Shown here: positions 1 to 9,800 of the stretch, piece by piece
How positions within the stretch are numbered: position 1 is the first letter of the stretch
How the letters are laid out: every line of letters starts with the position of its first letter
NCBI GenBank assembly: GCA_016630955.3
Contig: CM049988.1
Location: 124,001-188,000 of the forward strand
DNA length: 64,000 nucleotides
Reading direction: 5' to 3'
From: Didymella arachidicola
Lineage: Eukaryota; Ascomycota; Dothideomycetes; Pleosporales; Didymellaceae
Made by a program: the position numbers and the translations under genes
Notes under the pieces: model-generated
Databases searched by the model: none
What the model was told of the DNA's origin: nothing
The model's input: the letters and a program-made list of their open reading frames with translations, nothing else

Positions 1-204
1 CTTTATAGAAGGCTTTCTTATAGTTATACTTATAATAAAACTTTACTCTAAGCCTTAGTTAATACTTAATAAAGTTATTAGACTAGTTCTACCTAATAAA
101 GGCTATTCTATACTCTTCTTATAGTATATTAGCTATATTAGCTATATTTAATAAGTAAAAGGGTGCTTCTTACTATATAAGGTAAAGAATATAATTAATA
201 ACTA

Positions 205-1805
205 ACGCCAACCACCACCGGATGGCGCACCCCACCGGAATGGCGCACCCTGTAGCAAATTTATCTTTACACCTCAATATTTTAGCACCACAACAAGAAA
301 TTTAAACGTACAATAGCTTAAATTAATCCTCTATCTCTATTACATCTTGCTGGCAAGTGCGCTTATTATGCCCTATCCTGCCGCATGTTGTACAGCACCG
401 TTTAACTTTACTACTGCTACCTACCTGCGCACCTTCTCCCTTAGTCTCAGCCTTAGCGTCTTTCTCCTTTAGTATTTCCTCTGCCTCTGCCTGCGAGAGA
501 GTCCCGCCTTCCTGAATCCGCTTCTTTTTACGCCTCTTACGCTCAGAAGCAGCCTTGTTTGCCTGTTCAAGCTGGGCTATCCTTGCCTCAAGTAGCGTGT
601 GCGAATAGTCCCTCTTTGCAGACCCCCTTTTAACCTGTAGGACCATCTCAATAATTGAGTCAGGAGAGGAACTCCTATGTTCTCTTATCCTCTTAATAAT
701 AAGAGTTGTTTGGCTATCAATTTCAATCGCGTTGGTTGGTGTTTTAGGTTGCCAGTTGGTAGGCCCAGGCAGAGGCGGTGTTGGCGTACGAGGCTTAACT
801 TCAAGCCTTGACAGCACCGCCTCTGGGTCAAGTGGGACCAAGCCAGTTGCTCTAAAGCTTGATAAGATGTTGCTCTTTGAGATTGCCTTGTTGTATACTG
901 GTTGAAACGTTGCTAAGAAGGCCTTTTTGTCCACGTGGGTAATGTAACTGTCTGCCAAGCTTTTGATCTCCTTCTTGTACGCCTGCTTCAGCGGGGCAAA
1001 GCACCCAACGTCAAGTGGCTGCAGGATGTGAGAGGCGTGCGGAGGCATACAGAGGGCAATAATCTTGCTTTCCTCGCAGAGATTCTGGAATTCGAGCGAC
1101 TTGTGACTCTCGTGGCCATCGATAATCAGCAGCCGATGGCTACCTACAGTAGCAGCCTCTGTGTGCTGGATAAAGTGCTTTAGCCAGGCAAGGCCAAGCT
1201 CATTAGTAGTCCAGCCATTCTTGCTAACCCCAATCCTCTAATCTTTTGGGTTGTTAACGTACCAGGCCTTGTCGTGGTGCTTTGCTTTGAGGATGAAGAA
1301 GGGTGGGACAGACCAGCCCATCGCGTTGATACAAGCAATCAAAGTTATCCACTCACGATCGCCAGGCTGAAGGCTGAGTGGTGCACGACGTCTCTCAGAC
1401 GCAGTCACTACCTTAACTGACCCTCCAACACCTATCTGGAAGCCAGTCTCGTCAAAGTTGTAGGTATCTTGGTCCAGGATGCTGTACTTGGCTTTAACGT
1501 TGCGTATAAGGTCGAACCAGGGACTGATAATTGCTGTATCGCTGCACAGAACTCTCCGGTAATCTCTCAGTCTAGAAACCTGAGACCTAACCTCAGGTTT
1601 CCGCTGGATAAACCTGTAGGTCCAGTTTTCTCCAACCTTGCCCCCATCGCGAGCAGCCAACAGTTGATCAGCCATCTCTCGCACATAAGTAAGCGTAGGA
1701 GCAAATCCTCGCGCGTCAAGCTTTCTTATATGTTGAACAAGCACCTCCTCTTCTTGCTTTGTAAGCCGAGAGCAATTGGGGTAGATAACGCGTTGAGAAG
1801 CTGGT
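205..1805 (-). mobile_element. pogo/Fot1-like DNA transposon P1, copy a, truncated
   Basis: The terminal inverted repeat starts at 205 (ACGCCAACCACCACCGG) next to a TA target dinucleotide at 203-204 and carries two CACCGG-containing subterminal repeats up to about 250. The transposase body follows on the minus strand. The element runs into an LTR at 1806 and the part that should lie beyond it, with the other terminus, is absent. By comparison with the copy at 12682-14984 the missing part is the 5' end plus the first ~52 codons. Confidence 0.85.
323..1800 (-). pseudogene. P1 DDE transposase, broken (copy a)
   Basis: Minus-strand remains of a Fot1/pogo-type DDE transposase that would cut and paste the element at TA sites. 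Two open blocks, 1238-1744 and 323-1048, are in one frame separated by a TAG at 1238-1240; alignment with the intact P2 protein shows the stop replaces a tryptophan, consistent with a TGG-to-TAG RIP-type change. The first block has the HTH region and the first catalytic Asp (YNFDETGF); the second has the third Asp (LQPLDVGCF) and a C-terminal CCHC knuckle (C-X2-C-X4-H-X4-C). The second Asp (IIDGHES) lies between the listed blocks in the same frame. The N-terminus is lost at the LTR boundary. Not functional. Confidence 0.85.
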
Positions 1806-2269
1806 TGTTACGATCTCCGAAAGAACAGGTACTGATAGGAAGCGGGGTATCGCTTAGGATGACAGCGTGTCACGTGTCACGTGACTAACCACCTCGCCAA
1901 GAGCAACCACCTTAAGATATGCAAGGTGGCAGACCACCACAAGGTGGCTACACCACCTGCAGAGTTACAGATGGTTAAGCTACTACGCGATGGTAGCAGC
2001 CAGATCTTAATAGTATAATAGTACGTAGGAACACAACTCTTACAGTGTGTGTTCAATCCTAAGTTAAAGTTTGTCTTTGGATCTCAAACCCAACCTTCGA
2101 GCTAGACAGTCTACTCTGTACTACTCATCGTTACCCTGCTCTCAAGACTGACAGATCGTATCTGTACACCTTATTGCAACCAACCCCCTCGGCTTCCTGT
2201 CACCGTACTCATCCCTGAGAACCAATAGAATTAGTGCTTACGAGCTTTGCTTAAAGTACGACTTCAACA
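1806..2269 (+). mobile_element. solo LTR of the chromovirus, U3 type A2, with non-matching flanks
   Basis: A 464-bp LTR starting TGTTACGATCTCCG and ending GACTTCAACA. The left flank is CTGGT, the target duplication of its twin at 12920-13383, but the right flank is GAAAC, so it is chimeric: one side derives from the P1 insertion and the other from a different locus. This points to ectopic recombination at the LTR. The U3 has five CCACCT/AGGTGG hexamers. Confidence 0.9.
1871..1958. promoter_or_regulatory. U3 motif array, type A2 (CCACCT/AGGTGG)
   Basis: CCACCT at 1889, 1907 and 1953 and AGGTGG at 1924 and 1942; successive starts are 18, 17, 18 and 11 bp apart. Two CACGTG boxes lie just upstream (1871, 1878) and GCCAAG at 1896. 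The same array occurs in reverse in the solo LTR at 12920-13383. Regular spacing suggests a row of protein-binding sites; no cognate antisense gene of this type is in the window because only solo LTRs are present. Confidence 0.5.
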
Positions 2270-3248
2270 GAAACGTACTATTAGAGCCTACTATATACTT
2301 ATTATTAATAGCTATAAGAGCTACAACTCTATAGGATTTACATAATACTATAAGGATTATAAGATTATACTTTTATATATACCTCTACACTTATTATATC
2401 TCCTATAGCTACTTAATATAGGTTGTTTTACCCCTCTAAAGAAGGCGTATAGAGATAAGGTTAATAAGCTTATCTATAACTAGATTACCTATATTATAAA
2501 GTAGAAGTTTCTACTATGCTTTAAAGTAGCTTATAAGAAAACTATTACTACTAGTAATATCTAAGGAGGGTTCTAAGGGGCCGGATTAGTCCCTTTTAAC
2601 CTAAAATAGGTTATATTAACCCTTAATATGAAGCTGCGCACTCTATTACTACTACTCTCTATAAATAATAAGCCCTAGTAGTTATAAACCCTAAGTAATA
2701 CCCTAGAATCTAAGTTGTAATTAACTCTAATTTAAGATAAGTATAGGAGGAAATAGGGTAGTTTACCTACCTCTGTTCTTAGTGCGATTAAGCACTATGT
2801 AAAGAGGGGAGCTATCCTATTATATAAGCTTATGCTAGTATAAAAATAGATCTATAAGCTTAAAGCAGCTACTAAGGCTGCTATATAACGTAAATTGCAT
2901 AAAAAGAAGTAAATTTAGAAGGGAGAATCCCTTCTAGTTAAGAAAGGCTAGCGGCTAGTAGCTCTAGCAGAATTTAGGGCGCGTTATAATAGAAAGAAGA
3001 TAAAGAAGTAGGTGTGTGCTAAAGGAGGTAAACTATCCTAACAACGCTGTAGATAGTGTAGAGAGGGTAGATATAATATATAAATATGCAAGAGTAAAGT
3101 AAAAGTAGTCTCTAAGTAATATTATAACCTATTCTACCTTATATAGGGCTAGAGTGTAGTGTTTTATACTATAATAGGGTAAGGTTTAGTAGAGTCTTAG
3201 TAAAAGTAGGTAACTTACCTATATAGGCAGCTTGCCTATAAGGTATAT
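2270..3248 (+). mobile_element. RIP-decayed pogo-like relic (P3 family), 5' truncated
   Basis: AT-rich sequence resembling the second half of a DDE transposase gene, in the same order as the P3 copy at 53582-55447 read in reverse: the region after the second Asp, the zinc-knuckle tail, and the right end (AGTAGGTAACTTACC then GGTATAT) followed by TA at 3249. Frequent TA-containing stops show RIP. Its left part is missing because it abuts the solo LTR at 2269. Confidence 0.65.
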
Positions 3249-3250
3249 TA

Positions 3251-4040
3251 TTTAACTAGATTAACTATATTATAATATAAAAGTTCTTTCTATACTTTAT
3301 AGCAGCTTATAAGAAAGCTATTACCTCTAGTAATATTTAAGGAAGGTTCTAAGAGGCTAGATTAGCTCTCTTTACTCTAGATTACATTATATTAGCTCTA
3401 GATATAAAGCTACACACTCTATTACTATTCTAAAATAGTCTACTTTAGTAGTTATAAACTCTAAGCAATACTCTAGAATTTAGATTATAATTAATACTTA
3501 TTAAAAAAAAAAATTCAGATATATATTAATAGTTTACTAATCTCTATAGTTAAAGCGTTTAAGAAAGTCTTAAAGGGGGTAGTAATTATTATATATAAGC
3601 TAGTTTTAGTATAATAGAAGATTACTAAGCTTTAAGTAGCTAATAAAGCTACTACGTAATATAAATCATATAAAAGAAAGTATATTTAAGCTAAGAGAAG
3701 CCTTATAGTTAAAAAGAGCTAGTAGATAGCTACTCTATAGAAGTTTAGCACGTATATTAATAGTAAAAAGGTAAAGAAGTAGGTATATGCTAAAGGAGGT
3801 AAACTATTCTAATAATACTATAGATAGTATAGAGAAAGTAGGTATAATATATAAATATATAAGAATACTATAGAAGAGGTCTTTTAGTAATATTATAGCT
3901 TATTTTACCTTATATAGCGCTAGTTTATAGTATTTTAGGCTATAATAGAAGGAGTTTTAGTATAGTCTTAGTAAAAGTAGCCTACTTACTAACTAGTCTA
4001 CTTGCTATACTATGTCTGTACACTAAACGCCTAGAGTTAC
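3251..4040 (+). mobile_element. second RIP-decayed P3 fragment
   Basis: A further AT-rich partial copy of the same transposase 3' half and terminus, following directly on the previous fragment; the tail near 3980-4010 again shows the TAGTCTTAGTAAAAGTAG motif typical of the P3 subterminal region. The end is degenerate. The remaining 4041-4134 is AT-rich with nothing else recognised and holds the AGTAC target site of the next element. Confidence 0.5.
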
Positions 4041-4134
4041 TAAATACTTACTCTAGGCCTATACTATAACTATAGAATTAAGGCTATAGAGCTATATATA
4101 ATAGCTATTATTATAAAATCTTTTAGTAGAGTAC

Positions 4135-4603
4135 TGTTACGATCTCTGAAGGAAACAAGGTACTGATGGGAAGCGGGGCAAGCGCTTGGATGACAGCGTG
4201 TCACGTGTCACGTGACATGCGTCGACATCCCGCCAAGAAGCGTCATCCCAAGAATCACAGGATGCCACCACATCCCGGGAAGACAATGCATCCCGAGTTA
4301 CAAGGGAACAAGGCGCATTAAGGGATACTCTAGCTTTCCTACTAAGTATATATTCTAGTAGGAACACAACTCTTACAGTGTGTGTTCAACCTAAGTTATC
4401 AAGTTTGTCTTTGGATCTCAAACCCAACCTTCGAGCTAGACAGTCTACTCTGTACTACTCATCGTTACCTTGCTTTCAAGACTGACAGATCGTATCTGTA
4501 CACCTTATTGCAACCAACCCCTTCGGCTTCCTGTCACCGTACTCATCCCTGAGAACCAATAGAATTAGTGCTTACGAGCTTTGCTTAAAGTACGACTTCA
4601 ACA
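4135..4603 (+). repeat. 5' LTR of retrotransposon 1
   Basis: TGTTACG...TTCAACA, 469 bp, same length as and apparently identical to 10841-11309. U3 covers about 4135-4380. TATATAT at 4347-4353 is a good TATA box, placing transcription start near 4375-4385. R and U5, from about 4355 to 4603, are conserved in every LTR of the window, while U3 is subfamily-specific. Confidence 0.95.
4202..4294. promoter_or_regulatory. U3 motif array, type A (CATCCC)
   Basis: CATCCC starts at 4226, 4244, 4271 and 4289, giving spacings of 18, 27 and 18 bp. Two overlapping-type CACGTG boxes (4202 and 4209) precede the array and GCCAAG (4232) abuts the first copy. The array lies between the LTR start and the TATA box, where regulators of sense transcription would bind. 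The 3' LTR copy lies next to the antisense gene. Regulatory function is inferred. Confidence 0.55.
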
Positions 4604-4605
4604 TT

Positions 4606-4613
4606 TTGAACAC
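4606..4613 (+). promoter_or_regulatory. candidate self-priming primer binding site
   Basis: TTGAACAC starts two bases after the LTR end. It lacks the TGG expected of a PBS complementary to a tRNA CCA end. It is a perfect complement of GTGTTCAA at 4382-4389, which is where the TATA box predicts the RNA 5' end. Tf1/sushi-type elements prime reverse transcription with the 5' end of their own RNA, and this pairing fits that scheme. Both 8-mers are kept in retrotransposons 1-4. Confidence 0.5.
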
Positions 4614-4620
4614 CCCCAAG

Positions 4621-6873
4621 ATGAGTACTACCTCAGGATCCCGTGCTACCCCAAGCAACTCCAACGCATCACGCCGTACGGCTGATGACGATCTCGACAT
4701 GGACGAGGAGGCAGCGGCGCCTGCCCCTACCAGTGTTTACCCAGTGGCTAAACCCGAGGCCTTTGATGGCACTCGCGACAAGCTGGAAGACTGGCTCATG
4801 AAGTTCGATCTGTTTTTCATGTTCCAAGGAGAACGCATCCCAGAGGAAAAGCGTGTCACTTTCGTGAGTACGTTTATGAAGGATCGCGCGTTCACTTGGA
4901 TCAAACCCTTTATTCGCCGTTACCACGACGGAGCAAGCAACTCAGCAGATATCGACCCATGGATCGAAGACTTCGATCTGTTCAAAGAACAGATTCGCCA
5001 AGTATTTGGAGTGCACAACGAACCAACCATCGCCCGACGCGAGATTCAGCGCATCCGACAAACTGCGTCCGCCGCCGACTACGCTGCCAAGTTTCAGCAA
5101 GTAGCTACGTTCACCGGCTGGGACGACGTTGCGCTGATGACCATGTTCAAACAAGGCCTTAAGCCCAAGGTCAAAGAAGAGCTCATGCGGACTGCCGCAT
5201 CCACCGATACCTTCGACGCGCTAGTAAATGAAGCAATCAGTATCGACGTCAAGCTCTACGACCTTCAGCAAGAATTAAGAGAGGACCCTCGTGTGCGAGT
5301 CGTGACTCAGGTCACTCGCCCACCCCAGGCTCCACGCAACCAGTGGCGCAACAACAACTACCGCCGTGGTCAACGTGGTGGCCTTTACCAAGCCAACATG
5401 GGACGCCGTGTCCACAACGATACGAACAGTGGATACTACGGTCCTGCAGCAATGGACCTCTCCAACATTAACAAAGGACCTGAACGATGGAATGAGAAAA
5501 AGAAGGGTAGTAATAACCGCGGTGATAAGTCTTCAGTGACTTGTTACGGCTGTGGCAAGCCAGGCCACTACGCCCGCGACTGTCGCATGAAGAACAAAGT
5601 AACCAGGCAGCTGAACATGCTGGCTCATGACGACAGCGGCGACCAAGAGTGGGAGGTCGTTACTAATGAGATGGGACGTCTCATGGAAGACCCCACTTCC
5701 GGACTCGACAACGACTACATCGAGGAGTCCGATGAGGATGCTCCAAGCAAGCAAATCCGGTCACCAACACCCTACCCTAAAATGGAATGGATTGACAATG
5801 ATCCCCGCCAACACCATGTGGTAGAGTGCGACATTAAGGACGGCAGCATTATTGTCGGTAAACGATACTACGATTCCTTTTTCCGGCTCAACGACAAGTA
5901 CTATTTAAAGGAAGGGAAACGTTTAATTGTATGCGACAAAACGCAACATAGTCAGGACATGATGGTCTCGCGCGACCAATCCACCCAGACTCCTGCTTTC
6001 CGAGAACCCAAAGCACCAACGATAAACTTGACCATTGTCAACAACATCCTAGAGCACAAGGGAGAAGCGTCATCCGTTACTATCCAGACACCAAGCCTAC
6101 AGGATGTCGAGTCTGTCCGTGATTGGATGACGGAAGAAAATATTCAACGGTCAAGACGGTACTTGCTCGGTGACCCCGAAGCACTTGAGAGATTCGACCA
6201 ACAGGTAGCCAATGCACAGAAAACCAACAAAGAATGGCACACGGAAGACTTTATCCGCTGGAAAGAAAGCAACTCCGCAACTCAGCAACAGCTGGACGAC
6301 TACAACTTATACGCTCGAAGTCGAGACGAACCCGACTTCGACCGACAGCCCGCTTTGCCAACGACGAGCTATACGTCGAAGCTGTTCCAGGATATTCGAA
6401 ACCCGTACCATTCTCGACTACCACCTACGCAGTGCTACCACGAAGCCTGCGAAGACCACAGACAGTACAAACTGGACAGTGGATGGTTTCCGAGTAAGCC
6501 CGAGGGCTGCGAGGAATACTGGTGGGAATGTACGGATACCTATTGCGCAGAGCACTTGTGGGATAAGCGCACGAATCTCCACTTTCCAGGAATTGAATGT
6601 GTAGAAGACATATTCAACATGCACATGGTCCAAAACGAGAGGTGCTACGGCCAAGAATGGGCTGAGTGTTTCCATCCGAAGTGCAGGAACCACGAGACAC
6701 TAAAACGCCTGAGCGGTTTTATGCCCCAGGACGAGTCTTTTTTAGACATATGGCAAACAGACGCCAAGGACGACCTGGACGAGAGCTTTCACTCAACACA
6801 GTCCAGGGCTACCGGAATCGACGTCAGGATTCCAATGAGGCCCAGTCCCTCATCAAATTCCCTGTCGTGCTAG
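4621..6873 (+). CDS. gag: Gag polyprotein, retrotransposon 1
   Basis: Structural protein that would form the cytoplasmic virus-like particle and bind element RNA. The first ATG is 17 bp after the LTR (an in-frame TTG at 4606 is less likely); 750 aa. Residues about 45-200 match the retrotransposon Gag fold region, with FDGTRDKLEDWLMKF and a W-rich core. A CCHC zinc knuckle lies at C308, C311, H316, C321. Unusually for Ty3-type Gag, about 400 more residues follow, ending in three C-X4-C-X2-H motifs (C605/C610/H613, C637/C642/H645, C683/C688/H691) that could bind metal. The frame overlaps pol; a slippery site at 6738-6744 feeds -1 readers into pol. Open and apparently functional. Confidence 0.93.
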   Translation: MSTTSGSRATPSNSNASRRTADDDLDMDEEAAAPAPTSVYPVAKPEAFDGTRDKLEDWLMKFDLFFMFQGERIPEEKRVTFVSTFMKDRAFTWIKPFIRRYHDGASNSADIDPWIEDFDLFKEQIRQVFGVHNEPTIARREIQRIRQTASAADYAAKFQQVATFTGWDDVALMTMFKQGLKPKVKEELMRTAASTDTFDALVNEAISIDVKLYDLQQELREDPRVRVVTQVTRPPQAPRNQWRNNNYRRGQRGGLYQANMGRRVHNDTNSGYYGPAAMDLSNINKGPERWNEKKKGSNNRGDKSSVTCYGCGKPGHYARDCRMKNKVTRQLNMLAHDDSGDQEWEVVTNEMGRLMEDPTSGLDNDYIEESDEDAPSKQIRSPTPYPKMEWIDNDPRQHHVVECDIKDGSIIVGKRYYDSFFRLNDKYYLKEGKRLIVCDKTQHSQDMMVSRDQSTQTPAFREPKAPTINLTIVNNILEHKGEASSVTIQTPSLQDVESVRDWMTEENIQRSRRYLLGDPEALERFDQQVANAQKTNKEWHTEDFIRWKESNSATQQQLDDYNLYARSRDEPDFDRQPALPTTSYTSKLFQDIRNPYHSRLPPTQCYHEACEDHRQYKLDSGWFPSKPEGCEEYWWECTDTYCAEHLWDKRTNLHFPGIECVEDIFNMHMVQNERCYGQEWAECFHPKCRNHETLKRLSGFMPQDESFLDIWQTDAKDDLDESFHSTQSRATGIDVRIPMRPSPSSNSLSC
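6738..6744 (+). promoter_or_regulatory. -1 ribosomal frameshift site T TTT TTA
   Basis: The heptamer is in the gag frame as (TC)T-TTT-TTA, exactly the X XXY YYZ arrangement for simultaneous slippage. After a -1 shift reading continues from 6744 in the pol frame, which has no credible own ATG here. The same site occurs at 29490-29496, 36008-36014 and 46404-46410. A 7-bp stem (CCTGGAC with GTCCAGG) lies about 28 nt downstream but is imperfect in other copies, so the stimulatory structure is unresolved. Confidence 0.8.
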
Positions 6874-9800
6874 AAGGCACCAGGATGACGGCATTGTTGG
6901 ACTCAGGAGCACAAAGTAACTACGTGTCTCAATCCGCTATCGCGCAAGCAGGCTTGCAGAAGCGAAGAAAGGAGGAACCATACCCTTTACGAGTAGCCAA
7001 CGGAGAACCAATGCCAGGAGAGTCGACTGTGACCCACGAAGTGGTACAGCGACGTCTGAAAGTATTCAACCACGAGGAATTAATAGACCTAGATGTTCTG
7101 GGAACGGCCGCCCACGATATCATATTAGGACTTCCTTGGTTGAGAGAGCACAATCCATGGATCGACTGGAAGAACCAGCGAATAACGCTCAAGTGTCACG
7201 GATCAGGTACACCCGGACAGCGACCCACGCAGCTCACGACGCAGCTGGTGGATGAGAAGGAGATCAACAACATCTCTTCGAACAAGACGCGCCAAGATAG
7301 AGCGGTCGACCGTGCAGATACCGACCAGCCCCCGGATCACAAAGCGACGGTTAAGGAGAACAGTACAACTCCTGACATCCCGGACGAATACAGAGAGTTT
7401 ATAGACCTCTTCCGCGATGAGAAGACTGCGAAGGCATTACCGCAGCACCAGGAATGGGACCACGAGATTAAGCTCGAGGAAGGCAAGAAGCCCCCATTCG
7501 GGCCAATATACCAGATGTCGGAAAAGGAACTTGAGGAGCTGCGCAACTACCTCAAGGAGAACCTCGACAAAGGATTCATCAGAGAATCAGAATCCCCAGC
7601 AGGATTTCCCGTTCTATTCGTACCAAAGAAAGATGGCAAGCTACGACCTTGCATCGATTACCGAAAGCTCAACGATATCACAATCAAGAATCGTTACCCG
7701 CTACCGAACATCAGCGAACTCCAGGATCGGTTAGCCGGAGCACAGTACTTCACTGCGTTAGACTTAAGAGGAGCATACAACCTCATCCGCATGAAGGAGG
7801 GCGAAGAATGGAAGACGGCGTTTAGAACCCGTTATGGTCATTACGAGTATTTGGTTATGCCATTCGGGCTCACCAACGCACCAGCGACATGTCAGGCCTT
7901 AATCAACAACGTACTAAGGGCACACTTGGACATTACCGTGGTAGCATACCTCGATGACATCCTAGTGTACAGCAAAACACTAGAAGAGCATGTCGAACAC
8001 GTACGACAAGTGCTTGCCTGCCTAGGAGCAGCGCACCTACGTTTGAAACCCGAGAAGTGCGAGTGGCACAAGGAGGAAGTCGAATTCCTAGGGTTTGTAG
8101 TAGGACGATACGGAGTCAAGATGAGCCAAGCAAAGATTCAGGTTGTAAAAGATTGGCCAACACCCAAAACCGTTAAGAACATCCAAGAGTTCCTTGGGTT
8201 TGTCAACTTCAACCGACGCTTCATCAAGGATTACTCCACGAAGGCCTTGCCGCTTACGAAACTTACGCGGAAGGACACACCCTTCAAGTGGGGCGAGGAT
8301 CAGGACAAAGCTTTTGAAACACTAAAGCAAGCTTGTGTAGATCCACCCACATTGGTTACATTCAGGAGCGGAGAGCCGCTGCGAATGGAAACAGATGCCT
8401 CAGATTTGGCATTAGGAGCATGCATTACACAAGAACGAGATGGTCAATGGCACCCGATTGCCTACTATTCACGCAAGTTCTCAGGACCCGAAGAACGATA
8501 CGACGTACACGACAAAGAACTACTCGCGATCGTATCCGCCCTAGAACATTGGCGAGTCTACGCTGAAAGTTGTTCGGAACTTACGATCTACACGGATCAC
8601 AGAAACCTGGTACACTTCACGACGACAAAGGTATTGAACAGACGACAAGTACGATGGTCCGAGACCCTCGGACAATACAAATTCAAGATCCTCTATACAC
8701 CAGGAAAGGACAACGGCAGAGCCGACGCACTCAGTCGACGACACGACCTCGCAGGATCCAAGACGATCAACGAATCGGCGATCCTTGGTATCAATAGCGA
8801 CGGATCGTTAGGACCATCCCAGCAGCTCAACAATATGATGATAGTACGCCAAGAACATCATGTACCATCACAGGTACCAGAGGAACTGGAAGAAGAAGTC
8901 ATAAGCAGTCACCACGATGACCCGCTTCATGGACACCCCGGTATCACCAGAACAATGGAACTCATCAAGAGACATTACGAGTTCCCGAACATGCGCGACA
9001 AGGTCGCCAAGTTCATCAAGAATTGCGTAAGCTGTCAACAGAACAAACACAGCACGCACGCCAAGTATGGAGAAGCACAGGCAATGGAGCCGCCAACGGC
9101 ACCATGGACGAACATCACGATGGATTTCGTTACACAGCTACCTGTTTCCAAGGATCCTGTAACAGGATACACCTACGACTCAATCTTCGTTGTAGTTGAT
9201 CGATTCACGAAAGCCGCTGAGTTTGTGCCTTTCCGCCACAGCTACACTGCAGAGCAGCTCGCACGAGTATATCTGGATAGGATTGTTCGACACCACGGCA
9301 TTTCCGAATCAATCATCAGCGATAGAGACAAGTTGTTTACATCAAACTACTGGACCACGCTGTTAGCAGCTATTGGTACCAAGAAAAAACTGTCAACCGC
9401 GTATCATCCGCAGACGGATGGCCAAACAGAACGAGTGAACCAAACAATGGAGACGTACCTCCGCATCTACTGCAACCAGCAGCAAGACAACTGGGTTTCA
9501 CTGCTACCTATGGCACAAATCGCGTACAACAACAAATTGTCGGAAGCAACAGGCGTGACACCGTTCTTTGCAAACCACGGGAGACACCCAAATCTCTTTA
9601 CCAGATCATTGGACAGTAACATTCAAACGGAATCAGCGATTAACTCAGTCGAAGCACTGAAGGAAGTACACAGAAAATCGCTCGATAACATCGCTAAAGC
9701 TCAGTCACGGAGCATCTCTTACGTTAACAAGAAACGAAAAACGGCGCCTCTGCTAAAGGAGGGGGATAAAGTGTATCTCCTTACGAAAAACCTACGCACA

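Larger units (their letters stand above)
1..2269. repeat. left arm of a large inverted duplication
   Basis: Positions 1-2269 are the reverse complement of 12920-15188, colinear without indels and identical wherever I compared them (flank 1-204, both transposase reading frames, the solo LTR). The arm holds RIP-decayed flank, a truncated P1 transposon and a complete LTR. The arm ends exactly at the LTR edge at 2269 and may extend left beyond the window. Sharing even the decayed flank shows duplication of a chromosomal segment, not two transposon insertions. Confidence 0.9.

Noticed and set aside
1469..1888. 139-codon ORF opposite the P1 transposase (also 13301-13720)
   Set aside because: Shadow frame of the transposase running into the LTR.
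4137..4367. 76-codon minus-strand ORF in the type A LTR (also 10843-11073)
   Set aside because: Only present because the LTR is duplicated; no counterpart in other LTR types and no protein features.
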